Part shown: in pieces, positions 24,056-32,081 of the stretch
Layout of the letters: every line of letters starts with the position of its first letter
Numbering within the stretch: position 1 is the stretch's first letter
Assembly (NCBI GenBank): GCA_963770645.1
Contig: CAVYQL010000002.1
Span: 310,001 to 374,000 of the forward strand
Direction of reading: 5' to 3'
DNA: 64,000 bases
Origin: Bog-473 sp963770645
GTDB taxonomy: Bacteria; Actinomycetota; Acidimicrobiia; Acidimicrobiales; RAAP-2
Position numbers and translations under genes: made by a program
The notes under the pieces: model-generated
Databases searched by the model: none
Told to the model about the DNA's origin: nothing
The model's input: the letters and a program-made list of their open reading frames with translations, nothing else

Positions 24056-26023
24056 ATGGTGGCGGGCGTGACGCCTGGTCCGCGGCGCCGCGCGGTCGTC
24101 GTTGCTGCCGCCGTCCTCGCTCCGTGCAGCTCGCTCGCTCTCGCGATCGGCTCCGCCTCGGCCGCGACCACCTCGACCGTGCCGCGCCATCCGACCACGA
24201 CGACCAACACCACGGCGCCGACGACAACCCGTCAGCACGGGCGACCGACGACGACGAAAGCCCAACCCTCGGCGCCGAGCGCCACCACGACGACAACGGG
24301 GGCACAGACGTCGAGCTCGACAGCGCCGCCGAGCTCCACGGCGACCGCTCCGTCGTCCTCGACGACCAGCACCACGGCGCCCCAACACATTGTAAACGAG
24401 CCGAATCTCGACGCGCTCAGCCCCCACGTCGTGGCGTTGAGCGGGCCCGGCGTCGGGTACCAGTACAGCAGCGGGCCGACGACCCAGGGTCTACCGGACG
24501 GGGTCCCGAGCTTCATGTACTCGCCGGGTGGTCCGTACATTTACGACTCCGACGGGCGCATGGTGATCATGCACGGAACGAACGTCGTGTACAAGCACGC
24601 GCCCTACATCGCCTACCCAGATCCGGGCGAACCGTGGGACTTCAGCGCCTCCGACGCGGCTCGGATGCAGAAGCTCGGTTTCAATGTCGTGCGCCTGGGG
24701 ATCGAGTGGCAGGGGTTAGAACCAGGCTCGGGCGGGCCGAATCAGCCAAAGATCTGCACACCGGGCACACCGGGCAACCCGGTTGAGTTCAACCAGGCAG
24801 TCGCAGACCAGTACCTCAAGCACGTCGCCGCGACTGTGAAGTTGCTCAGCAAGTACGGCATCTACACGCTGCTCGACATGCACCAAGACGTCTACAACCG
24901 GCTCTTCCGCGGTGAGGGCGCGCCAGACTGGGCTGTCTGCACAAACAACGTGCCCATCGTGCCCAAGGGCGGCCGCTGGTCGAACAATTACTCGAACGCA
25001 CAGCTGCAGACCGCTGTCCAGCACTTCTGGGCCAATGACGTCGTGGGCAATCTGCAGGGACAGCTCGACCTCGTGTGGAAGACCGTGGCCAACTACTTCA
25101 AGAACGACCGCTGGGTCGTGGGCTACGACCCCTATAACGAACCCTTCTCCACCGAGACGCAGATCGCGTCGGAATCGACGTTCACCGGGCAGCTCGAGTG
25201 CTTCTATACCGGCCGGGACCACGCGGGTTACCTCGCAGACGGTGCCACTCCACTCATCTGCCCGCCGACCGTGCCCGCCGACGGCGTGGTGCCGACCATC
25301 GAGTCCGTCGACACCCACCACCTGATATTCGTGGAGCCCGACATCTACTGGGTCACCGGCGGGAACATCCCGTCGCAACTCGGCCCGATGCCGTTCCCGC
25401 GTCTCGTCTTCAACTTCCACGTCTACTGCGGCGACCGCAGCCCAGTTACCGGGAACCCGACCAACCTCTTGCAGTGCCTCCAGTCCGAGGAGACGGCTGC
25501 GTCGGAGCAGGACGTCACCAGGTTGTCGATGAGCTCGAGCTACCAGGCCAACGGACCGGCGATGTTCATGAGTGAGTTCGGCGCGACGACCAGTCAGGCG
25601 CTGGCCGGGTTCGACGCCGAGTGGGCGGGGCTCGACGAGTTGGGTTGGTCCTACTGGGCCTGGAAGTACTACGACGACCCCACCGGGTCCTCTGCCGAGG
25701 GGCTCGTCACGCCGGACGGCACGTACAGCCCCATCGTGACCGAGCTGTCGAGGACCTACCCACAGGAGGTGGCCGGCACCGCCACCTCAATTCTCTTCAA
25801 CCCTTTCACCGGCGCATGGGGGATGGTCTACACGCCGAGCCTCTCGGCCAAGGGCAGCACGATCATCGCCGTCGCAGCACAGCAGCACTACCCCAACGGC
25901 TGGTGTGCCGCCGCTCGTGGCGCCCGGATCACCTCGGCGCCCGGCTCGACGCACCTGACCATCGCGACCGAGGGGCGACCGCTCCAGGTCTACGTCACGG
26001 TGACGGCCGGTGCCTGCCCATGA
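24056..26023 (+). CDS. Secreted glycoside hydrolase family 5, endoglycoceramidase-like
   Basis: About 655 residues from ATG 24056; GTG 24068 or an upstream ATG are alternatives. A basic start and hydrophobic VVVAAAVLAPCSSLALA form a signal peptide. A Thr/Ser/Pro-rich linker (about 38-110) resembles a cell-wall spacer. The catalytic barrel follows. The acid/base is Glu362 in YDPYNEPF and the nucleophile Glu507 in MFMSEFGATT. LLDMHQDVYNR and LVFNFHVYCGD match endoglycoceramidase-type GH5 enzymes, which release glycans from glycolipids. A C-terminal beta domain (about 560-655) resembles the GH5 C-terminal sandwich. The natural substrate is inferred only at family level. Confidence 0.88.
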   Translation: MVAGVTPGPRRRAVVVAAAVLAPCSSLALAIGSASAATTSTVPRHPTTTTNTTAPTTTRQHGRPTTTKAQPSAPSATTTTTGAQTSSSTAPPSSTATAPSSSTTSTTAPQHIVNEPNLDALSPHVVALSGPGVGYQYSSGPTTQGLPDGVPSFMYSPGGPYIYDSDGRMVIMHGTNVVYKHAPYIAYPDPGEPWDFSASDAARMQKLGFNVVRLGIEWQGLEPGSGGPNQPKICTPGTPGNPVEFNQAVADQYLKHVAATVKLLSKYGIYTLLDMHQDVYNRLFRGEGAPDWAVCTNNVPIVPKGGRWSNNYSNAQLQTAVQHFWANDVVGNLQGQLDLVWKTVANYFKNDRWVVGYDPYNEPFSTETQIASESTFTGQLECFYTGRDHAGYLADGATPLICPPTVPADGVVPTIESVDTHHLIFVEPDIYWVTGGNIPSQLGPMPFPRLVFNFHVYCGDRSPVTGNPTNLLQCLQSEETAASEQDVTRLSMSSSYQANGPAMFMSEFGATTSQALAGFDAEWAGLDELGWSYWAWKYYDDPTGSSAEGLVTPDGTYSPIVTELSRTYPQEVAGTATSILFNPFTGAWGMVYTPSLSAKGSTIIAVAAQQHYPNGWCAAARGARITSAPGSTHLTIATEGRPLQVYVTVTAGACP

Positions 26024-26057
26024 GCTGGCGTCGTCGCGCGCTTCGGTCAGTCCGCGG

Positions 26058-27200
26058 TCAGATGGTGTCGCCGGTGTTCCCGCTGCCCAACGAGCCGGTG
26101 TTGCCGGTGTTGCCGGTGCTGCCGGTGCTGCCGGTGCTGCCGGTGTTCCCGCTGCCGAGTCCACCGAGTGCGCCTCCTCCGGAGCCCCCGTCGGCGGCCT
26201 CGAGCTGCTGAAGCGTGGCCACTTCGTTCGCGGGAGGCACCGTCACCGAGACGACGGTCCCGTAGTTCGTGTAGCTCATCTGCACGGTCTCGCTAAGCGT
26301 GTGGCCGGCGAGGGAGAGAGAGACCGGCACGACGAGGCCGCGGAGCAGCCCGTTCCTGTCGATGTACACCTTCTCTGTGATCGACGGCGGCAGCAGTCCC
26401 GATGCGAGCTGACGATCGTCGGTCGGCAGCTGCCCGAGGTCCTTCTCGAGCTGACTCAGCGGGATGGTCACGGAGTACCCGCTGACCGATGTGCCGTCGT
26501 AGGTGGTCGGGCCGAGCGAGTTGACTGGATCACCCTGGGTCTGGAGCTGATGGAGCAGGGCAGCGGGGTCCTCTAAACCGTTGAATCCTGAGCCGAGCCC
26601 GCCGTCGTTCCCGGAGGCAAACGTGCTGGCGTCCACCGAGACCCAGCTCTTACCGGGTAGCAACTGACCGACTTGCGGCGGCATGCTCACGTACACGGTG
26701 GAGCCGTCTTCAATCACCTGCTCGGATATCTGTTCGTTTCCGGCTGGCACGTTGACGGTGATCGTTCCTGAGTGCGTGGTGAAGTCGAACGCGCCATTCG
26801 CGGTGACATGCTCGCTCATCCCCGCGGCAGAGATCTGGATGTCGAGGGACATGTCGGCGGACTGTTCGTTCAAGGACTGGGTCACGGCCTTGGCGATGGC
26901 CTCCGATGCCGCCGCCGAGCTGTGGTCGCCGAGGACGAGGTAAGCACCGATGCCGCCGACAACCAACACGGCGGCGGCAATCCCGCTGAGGACCATTGCG
27001 CGTCGATGGGACGCGGGCGCGGGCGCGGCGAGAGGCCCGTGGGTGCTCGTCACTGCGGGGAGAACAGTCTCAAAACTCGGTGGGGGCGCATCGTGGGCGA
27101 CGCCGGGCGGGCGGACGTGTGCCGTCCAGACCTTGCCGTCCCAGTAGCGTTCCTGCTCGCGGTCGAAGGGGTCGGCGCACCACCCGGCTGGCTGATTCAT
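26058..27200 (-). CDS. DUF2510 membrane protein with LppX/LprG-like domain and collagen-like tail
   Basis: 380 residues from ATG 27200. Residues 2-27 are the DUF2510 motif (PAGWCADPFDREQERYWDG, then WTAHVRPPG). A helix near 70-90 (AMVLSGIAAAVLVVGGIGAYLVL) crosses the membrane. The extracytoplasmic part to about 345 is a beta/alpha domain like mycobacterial LppX/LprAFG lipid carriers, with TVYVSMPPQ and KSWVSVDAS. The tail is a glycine-threonine-serine-asparagine repeat (GSTGSTGSTGNTGNTG) encoded by 9-bp repeats. It converges on the GH5 gene. A lipid-binding or surface role is likely. Confidence 0.8.
   Translation of the reverse strand: MNQPAGWCADPFDREQERYWDGKVWTAHVRPPGVAHDAPPPSFETVLPAVTSTHGPLAAPAPASHRRAMVLSGIAAAVLVVGGIGAYLVLGDHSSAAASEAIAKAVTQSLNEQSADMSLDIQISAAGMSEHVTANGAFDFTTHSGTITVNVPAGNEQISEQVIEDGSTVYVSMPPQVGQLLPGKSWVSVDASTFASGNDGGLGSGFNGLEDPAALLHQLQTQGDPVNSLGPTTYDGTSVSGYSVTIPLSQLEKDLGQLPTDDRQLASGLLPPSITEKVYIDRNGLLRGLVVPVSLSLAGHTLSETVQMSYTNYGTVVSVTVPPANEVATLQQLEAADGGSGGGALGGLGSGNTGSTGSTGSTGNTGNTGSLGSGNTGDTI
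26077..26160. repeat. 9-bp tandem repeat (GCCGGTGTT/GCCGGTGCT)
   Basis: Seven to eight imperfect copies of a 9-bp unit encode the Gly-Ser/Asn-Thr tail of the DUF2510 protein on the minus strand. The unit is a multiple of three, so copy-number changes keep the frame. Confidence 0.8.
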
Positions 27201-27397
27201 GCTGCGGCTCCCTTCCCATACAACCCAGCTTCGGCACGGAGCTGCGCGGTGAGGCCGTCGCAAGTCCGTGCGACGACATCCCTCCCTTGCAGTGTGCATC
27301 GGATGGCCCCGGTGGGCACTTGAGCGTGATGACCACTGAACGGCACAACACGGACGACGAGACGCCGCTGATCGAAGGTTTGTCTTTGCGTTGCGTT

Positions 27398-27408
27398 CTC
27401 AGACTGAG
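27398..27408. promoter_or_regulatory. Short palindrome upstream of the patatin operon
   Basis: CTCAG-A-CTGAG is a perfect 11-bp inverted repeat about 70 bp before the 61-residue gene. It could be an operator, but nothing else supports it. Confidence 0.25.
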
Positions 27409-27475
27409 GCGTGGGCGTGCAACCGCCTCGGCGCGTGCATTAGACAGTTAGCGGGTGTGATGCAGGAGGCCCGTT

Positions 27476-27661
27476 GTGACCCTCCCCGCTGATTCTGACC
27501 AAGTCCTGAAAGCGCTCCGGCTCGGCTGGTACGTCGCTGAGGTTCGTGGCCGGAATCGTCCTGACGCCCCAAAGCCGGAGTCGGCAACTTCAGGGTTGGA
27601 GCGAGGAGAAGATGCACAAACGCACCGTACGGTCCTGTCAGCAGCGGACCGTGACCACTGA
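27476..27661 (+). CDS. Small hypothetical protein upstream of patatin
   Basis: 61 residues from GTG 27476, preceded by AGGAGG six bases away, the strongest argument for translation. The sequence has ALRLGWYVAEVRGRNRPDAP near residue 13, a GW-x-(A/V)E-(V/L)-GR pattern seen in several actinobacterial proteins of unknown function. The region after residue 35 is polar. It may be a truncated remnant of a longer protein, since no other frame continues it. It lies 47 bp before the patatin gene and may be cotranscribed. Confidence 0.5.
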   Translation: MTLPADSDQVLKALRLGWYVAEVRGRNRPDAPKPESATSGLERGEDAQTHRTVLSAADRDH

Positions 27662-27708
27662 GGCCCGGGCGTAAGGCAATCGAGCAATCCAAAGAGGAGG
27701 ACGGAGTT

Positions 27709-28989
27709 ATGGAGCAGTCGCCTGCCGGCGATATTTCGCTCGCCCCGGGTGCGACGAGGGGGTACACCCGCACCGCGGAGTTGCAAGCGCAGTTCGACGC
27801 AGCTGCTGCGCGCCTCCGCGAGCTCGATCATTGGAAAACCGAGGATGGTGAGGACCCGCCGGGACCGCCCGAGCTGAGGTGCGATCTCGCCCTTGAAGGT
27901 GGCGGGGTCAAGGGAATCGCCCTCGTCGGCGCTGTGCTGGTGCTCGATGAAGCGGGTTACGAGATCCAACGGGTGGCCGGCACGAGCGCGGGCGCGATCG
28001 CCGCATCCCTCATCGCAGCGATTGTGCAGCGCGGCCGTCCAATGATTGAACTCAAGCAGTATCTCGACACCATGGAGTTCACCAAGTTCATGCCCGAGGG
28101 AAAGATCCACCACTTCTTGGACCGCATCGATGGTCACGTCGGGGATGTGACGGCCGATTTCGCCATCCTTCTCAAGCGGATGGGCCTCTACCCCGGCACG
28201 TACCTCTACGAGTGGCTCGGACCGATCCTCGAAGATCTCGACGTCGAGACTTTTCTGAAGTTGAGAATCACTCAGGATGATGACAAAGGGATGAGTCTCC
28301 CGGTCGAGCGCCGGTACCGGTTGCTCGTGCACACGTCGGATGTGAGCCGACGGGTCTTGGCCCGCCTACCCTGGGACTACAACCGTTACGGCAAGGATCG
28401 TGACGACATGGCGATCATCGATGCTGTCAGGGCCTCCATGTCCATCCCGTTCTTCTTCGAGCCCTTCGAATTCGAAGCTGCGGACGCCGTGATCAACGTA
28501 CCGATGCCCGGCGGGCGAACAGCGCCACAGCACTTCGGTGGCGGTTCATGTACCTGGGTGGACGGTGGGATGTTGGAGAACTTCCCGATCACCGCCTTCG
28601 ATCGAATCGATGGCAAGGCATCACGCTGGCCGACCATCGGGATCAAGCTCAACAGCTTCGCGTCATCCTCCGCCGCGACGACCGCCTGTGCACACACGTT
28701 GGGCCTGGGGGTCGACTGTGTCGAGACCATGATGAACGAATGGGACGTGAACGCCATCGAATCGGCTACGGCGGCCCGGACGATCTTCATCGACAACGAT
28801 GGGATCACAGCCACGCAGTTCGATCTCGACCAGGCACAACAGGACACGCTGTTCAAGAACGGTGTGGCGGCCGCCACTGAGTTCGTGATCGATTCAGGCA
28901 ACCTCGGCTACGTACCGAACGATCCAGCGCAGAGCCTCCAATTGGCGGCTCTGCGGCGAGCACTCACCGCCGCCGCTCCGCCTCCCTAG
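27709..28989 (+). CDS. Patatin-like phospholipase
   Basis: 426 residues with AGGAGG upstream. All patatin elements are present: the oxyanion loop GGGVKG (residues 64-69), the nucleophile elbow GTSAG (Ser93), and the catalytic aspartate in VDGGMLENFP (Asp285). These Ser-Asp dyad enzymes hydrolyse phospholipids or other acyl esters. There is no signal peptide, so a cytoplasmic or injected location is possible. The protein is longer than minimal bacterial patatins, with an N-terminal 50-residue helical extension and a C-terminal helical part. The neighbour upstream is the 61-residue gene. Confidence 0.9.
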   Translation: MEQSPAGDISLAPGATRGYTRTAELQAQFDAAAARLRELDHWKTEDGEDPPGPPELRCDLALEGGGVKGIALVGAVLVLDEAGYEIQRVAGTSAGAIAASLIAAIVQRGRPMIELKQYLDTMEFTKFMPEGKIHHFLDRIDGHVGDVTADFAILLKRMGLYPGTYLYEWLGPILEDLDVETFLKLRITQDDDKGMSLPVERRYRLLVHTSDVSRRVLARLPWDYNRYGKDRDDMAIIDAVRASMSIPFFFEPFEFEAADAVINVPMPGGRTAPQHFGGGSCTWVDGGMLENFPITAFDRIDGKASRWPTIGIKLNSFASSSAATTACAHTLGLGVDCVETMMNEWDVNAIESATAARTIFIDNDGITATQFDLDQAQQDTLFKNGVAAATEFVIDSGNLGYVPNDPAQSLQLAALRRALTAAAPPP

Positions 28990-29107
28990 GACGCCCAGCG
29001 CGGGATCGCCCCTCGAGACCGCGATGGTCTGCTGATCAGCCTCGTATGGTCAAGGCAGGTGATGACAGACGGTGCCCCGAGAGGGACAATGAACTTGGAG
29101 GAGACAC

Positions 29108-29584
29108 ATGAAAAACGACTACAAGAAGGATGAGGCGGCGATCGCCCAGCTGACGCCCAACCAGTACGCCGTGACTCAGGAGAGCGCCACCGAGCCTGCT
29201 TTTCGCAACGAGTTCTGGGACAAGAAGGATGCAGGGATATACGTCGACATCGTCTCGGGTGAACCCCTATTTGCCTCAACACAGAAGTTCGACAGCGGCT
29301 GCGGCTGGCCGAGCTTCACCATCCCGATCGAGAAGGCGAACATCGTCGAGCACCAAGACGAGAGTCTCGGGATGATCAGGACCGAGGTCCGCTCGTCCCA
29401 CGGGGACAGCCACCTTGGCCATGTATTCAACGACGGACCACCCGAGGAGGGGGGGCTGCGTTACTGCATCAATTCGGCCGCTCTGCGCTTTATCCCCTAC
29501 GAGGATCTGGATGCAGAGGGTTACGGCGAGTACAAGCGACTCTTCGAGCGAGACGGCAAGAGCGAGGAGGAGGTAGCAACATGA
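29108..29584 (+). CDS. msrB: Peptide-methionine (R)-S-oxide reductase MsrB
   Basis: 158 residues from ATG 29108 with GGAGGAG upstream. It reduces methionine-R-sulfoxide in proteins. The catalytic cysteine is in LRYCINSAALRF, and a second, probably resolving, cysteine is in DSGCGWPSF. The two CxxC pairs that bind structural zinc in many MsrB proteins are replaced (DIVSGEPLF and SHGDSHLGHVF), so this is a zinc-free form. Its stop overlaps the msrA start (ATGA), giving a coupled repair operon. Confidence 0.93.
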   Translation: MKNDYKKDEAAIAQLTPNQYAVTQESATEPAFRNEFWDKKDAGIYVDIVSGEPLFASTQKFDSGCGWPSFTIPIEKANIVEHQDESLGMIRTEVRSSHGDSHLGHVFNDGPPEEGGLRYCINSAALRFIPYEDLDAEGYGEYKRLFERDGKSEEEVAT

Positions 29585-30099
29585 GTGAGAAAACCGAAAA
29601 GGCGATCCTTGCTGGTGGATGCTTCTGGGGCATGCAGGACCTGATCCGCAAGCGCCCGGGCGTTATTTCGACCCGTGTGGGTTACACCGGCGGGGATGTT
29701 GAGAACGCCACGTATCGCAACCACGGCACCCACGCCGAGGCGATCGAGATCACCTTTGATCCGGAGCAGACCTCGTATCGCGACATCCTGGAGTTCTTCT
29801 TCCAGATCCACGACCCGACGACGCTCAACCGCCAGGGCAACGACGTGGGAACCAGCTACCGGTCGGCCATCTTCTACCTCGACGACGACCAGCGCCGGGT
29901 CGCCGAGGACACCATCGCCGATGTGGAGGCCTCAGGGCTGTGGCCCGGCAAAGTCGTGACAGAGGTCGTGCCCGCCGGCCCGTTCTGGGAGGCTGAGCCT
30001 GAGCACCAGGACTACCTGGAGCACTATCCCAACGGCTACACCTGCCACTTCCCGCGCCCGGGCTGGGTCTTGCCCCGGCGCAAGAGCGCCACCGTCTGA
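29581..30099 (+). CDS. msrA: Peptide-methionine (S)-S-oxide reductase MsrA
   Basis: 172 residues. The active-site motif is GGCFWG near residue 12. Further conserved segments are GVISTRVGYTGG, YRNHGTHAEAIEI and the substrate pocket EPEHQDYLEHYP. It reduces the S epimer of methionine sulfoxide, complementing MsrB. One more cysteine, in GYTCHFPRP near the C-terminus, could serve as the recycling residue. It is coupled to msrB, and a hairpin terminator follows at 30146. Confidence 0.95.
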   Translation: MSEKTEKAILAGGCFWGMQDLIRKRPGVISTRVGYTGGDVENATYRNHGTHAEAIEITFDPEQTSYRDILEFFFQIHDPTTLNRQGNDVGTSYRSAIFYLDDDQRRVAEDTIADVEASGLWPGKVVTEVVPAGPFWEAEPEHQDYLEHYPNGYTCHFPRPGWVLPRRKSATV

Positions 30100-30145
30100 T
30101 CTGAACTCGACAGCTCACCCGGTCAGCGAGCCAAGGCCCGTTCCC

Positions 30146-30184
30146 GTCCCAGCCGACCCGCCCGAGGGCAGGCCGGCTGGGGAC
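30146..30184. terminator. Strong hairpin between convergent msrA and TIGR03118 genes
   Basis: GTCCCAGCCG (30146-30155) pairs with CGGCTGGGGAC (30174-30184) with one bulge, around an 18-nt loop. CTCTTTTG follows some 13 bases later on the plus strand. It could terminate both converging transcripts. Confidence 0.5.
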
Positions 30185-30220
30185 TGGGGAGCGCTCTTTT
30201 GACGTTCTGGTGGCGGAGGG

Positions 30221-31414
30221 TTAGGAGTGCGTCAGTATCCCGAGGAGGCCCTTGGCGTATGCCTTCGGTCCGGAACTGAAGATCACGGCCTTCGCTCCTC
30301 CGAAGTCAGCGGTGCCCACTTGGAGACCCCACAGGCCCTTGATCACGACGGGCGCGTCGTTCGTGCCGTCCACTGCGCTGATGAATGCGCCCGTGCTGGC
30401 GTTGAACACGTTGATCTCGCCATTGCCGAGGTTTCCGACCAGGAGGTCGCCGGCGAACGGTCCGAAGCCCTTCGGCGCGATCGCGAGTCCCCACGGCTCG
30501 TTCAGCGGGCTGCCCGTGCCGCCGCTGATCAGGTGGCTGAGCAGGACGCCGTTGGGACTGTAGACGTCGACGTACCCGAGCCCGGCACCGGGGACAACGT
30601 CGGTCTTCGTCGCGTTCTGCATGCCGTAGGAGACGTAAATGTCGCTCCCGAGTGCTTGGACGTTGAACGGCGCGTAGCCGGACGGGATCCTCGGATCCAC
30701 GAATTCGGTCGGCGTGGAGATGGGCACGAAGTCCTTGTTGAACACGTCGACTCTGGCGTTGGCGACGTCAGCGGCGAAGAGCTCTGGTCCAGCAGTCGGG
30801 GCCGCTGAGATCGCCAGACCCTTGAACACGGCTCCCGATGGGGTGGTTCCGCCGGGGCCGCCGGTCGGGCTGTCCTCGACCACGAAGCTCGATCCCCCGT
30901 CCCACGCCGCGATCTCACCCGGCGACTGCGTCGCACCGATGGAATCACTGTCCACGATGAAGATGGACGACGACCCGGTGGCGCCGCCGACCGGGAATGC
31001 GCCCGTTCCGTTGTAAACCTGACCGGTCGGGTTTCCTCCGGGGACGGGCACCGTGAGGTCGAGATGGACAGCACTGCCTTTCACACCACCGCTGTAGACG
31101 CTGGCGTCGCCCGAGTTGTTGTCCGAGACCCAGAGTGGACCGCCAGGATCAAAAGCGAGACCCCACGCGTTCGTAAGGTTGTGGTCGACGAGCGTGGCCC
31201 CGAATTTGGCTTTGCTGGCAACGAGGTTCGTCTGGGCGAACGAGTTCGTGGCGCTGGCCGACGCCGGCGCCGACACTGCAGGCAGGAACGCAGCGATGAA
31301 CGCCGATCCCCCAGCCAACAGGCTTGCGCGTGCGAGCCAAACGCGCGTATGCGGTGCCGATCCGTTCGGGTGTGCGCTCGGACGTACGCGCATGGTCAAC
31401 TTTTTTGCAGCCAT
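30221..31414 (-). CDS. TIGR03118 family secreted protein
   Basis: 397 residues from ATG 31414 (GGAAAGG upstream; an in-frame ATG at 31429 is the alternative). The basic start and hydrophobic ASLLAGGSAFIAAFLPAVSA form a signal peptide. The mature protein is a repeated beta structure, propeller-like. It has the characteristic NLTNAWGLAFDPGGPLWVSD start, PFNVQALGSDIYVSYG, LNEPWGLAIAPKGFGPFAGD and GLWGLQVGTADFGG, all typical of the TIGR03118 family. Its function is unknown. It is the last of a block with DUF4331 and a Tat protein. Confidence 0.88.
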   Translation of the reverse strand: MAAKKLTMRVRPSAHPNGSAPHTRVWLARASLLAGGSAFIAAFLPAVSAPASASATNSFAQTNLVASKAKFGATLVDHNLTNAWGLAFDPGGPLWVSDNNSGDASVYSGGVKGSAVHLDLTVPVPGGNPTGQVYNGTGAFPVGGATGSSSIFIVDSDSIGATQSPGEIAAWDGGSSFVVEDSPTGGPGGTTPSGAVFKGLAISAAPTAGPELFAADVANARVDVFNKDFVPISTPTEFVDPRIPSGYAPFNVQALGSDIYVSYGMQNATKTDVVPGAGLGYVDVYSPNGVLLSHLISGGTGSPLNEPWGLAIAPKGFGPFAGDLLVGNLGNGEINVFNASTGAFISAVDGTNDAPVVIKGLWGLQVGTADFGGAKAVIFSSGPKAYAKGLLGILTHS

Positions 31415-31750
31415 TGGATCCCTTTCCATTGCATGGTCGAGTCGTCATCCGCTCTGGCGGTCCCTGCTCCGCTCGGAGCCACACGGTGTTACGTCGGAGA
31501 CCGTCGGCGGGATTGGAGGGTGCAGCGGTGTGGACCGTTCGTCGAACGCCGAATGTGTCTTTTGTTCAAACGTTCGGTGACGCGTTCTCGCTGACAGAGC
31601 CATGCAGAAGACTCAGCGGTCGTTGCTGTGGTCTTTCAAACATCAGCGATATCCACCAGGAAGTTCTCGGACTCGGTCTCGACTGAGACGGGGCTCAGCG
31701 GAGGGAGAAGAACCATCAGAAGTCGAACCGTTACGGCAACTGCCTACAGC
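31415..31750. other. Intergenic stretch with no recognised gene
   Basis: This 336-bp stretch separates two minus-strand genes. No ORF with a Shine-Dalgarno sequence or family similarity was seen on either strand. It probably contains the promoter of the TIGR03118 gene. Confidence 0.5.
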
Positions 31751-32077
31751 TCACGTCAACGAGAGACGTGTCTCACTCACACGACCACCCTGCACAGTGA
31801 GCGCGGTCGTGGGGCTGTCAGCGTCGCCCCGGATCCGTACCTCGTAGTCTCCATGGACCAGACCGGAGAAAAGTGCTGCGTGTACCGCGCCTCCGGCCAC
31901 GTGCCGTTCCCGGACGGCGACGTGTGTCCCGGCCCAGGCTGTCCCACAACGACGGATCTCAATTTCGGAGCCAACGAGCGATGCCGGGGTATTGACGATG
32001 GCGGCACCGACGTCTCCCCCGATGTCGAGGAGGACGCTGCCCTTTTCGCTGGGCCCATCGAGATGGTGAGTATCCAT
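31751..32077 (-). CDS. Conserved small actinobacterial protein next to DUF4331
   Basis: 108 residues, beta-rich, with no signal peptide. KGSVLLDIGGDVGAAIVNTP, then LVGSEIEIR, and GTHVAVRERHVAGGAVHAAL, then GDYEVRI, match a conserved actinobacterial family of unknown function. The pattern 'LDIGGDxGA...THVAVR...VHAAVF...GxY' is typical of it. It starts only four bases after the DUF4331 stop, so the two are cotranscribed and the products may interact. Confidence 0.65.
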   Translation of the reverse strand: MDTHHLDGPSEKGSVLLDIGGDVGAAIVNTPASLVGSEIEIRRCGTAWAGTHVAVRERHVAGGAVHAALFSGLVHGDYEVRIRGDADSPTTALTVQGGRVSETRLSLT

Positions 32078-32081
32078 GGCG

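Noticed and set aside
26077..26160. CRISPR-like short repeats
   Set aside because: The 9-bp units are contiguous without spacers and encode an in-frame protein tail.
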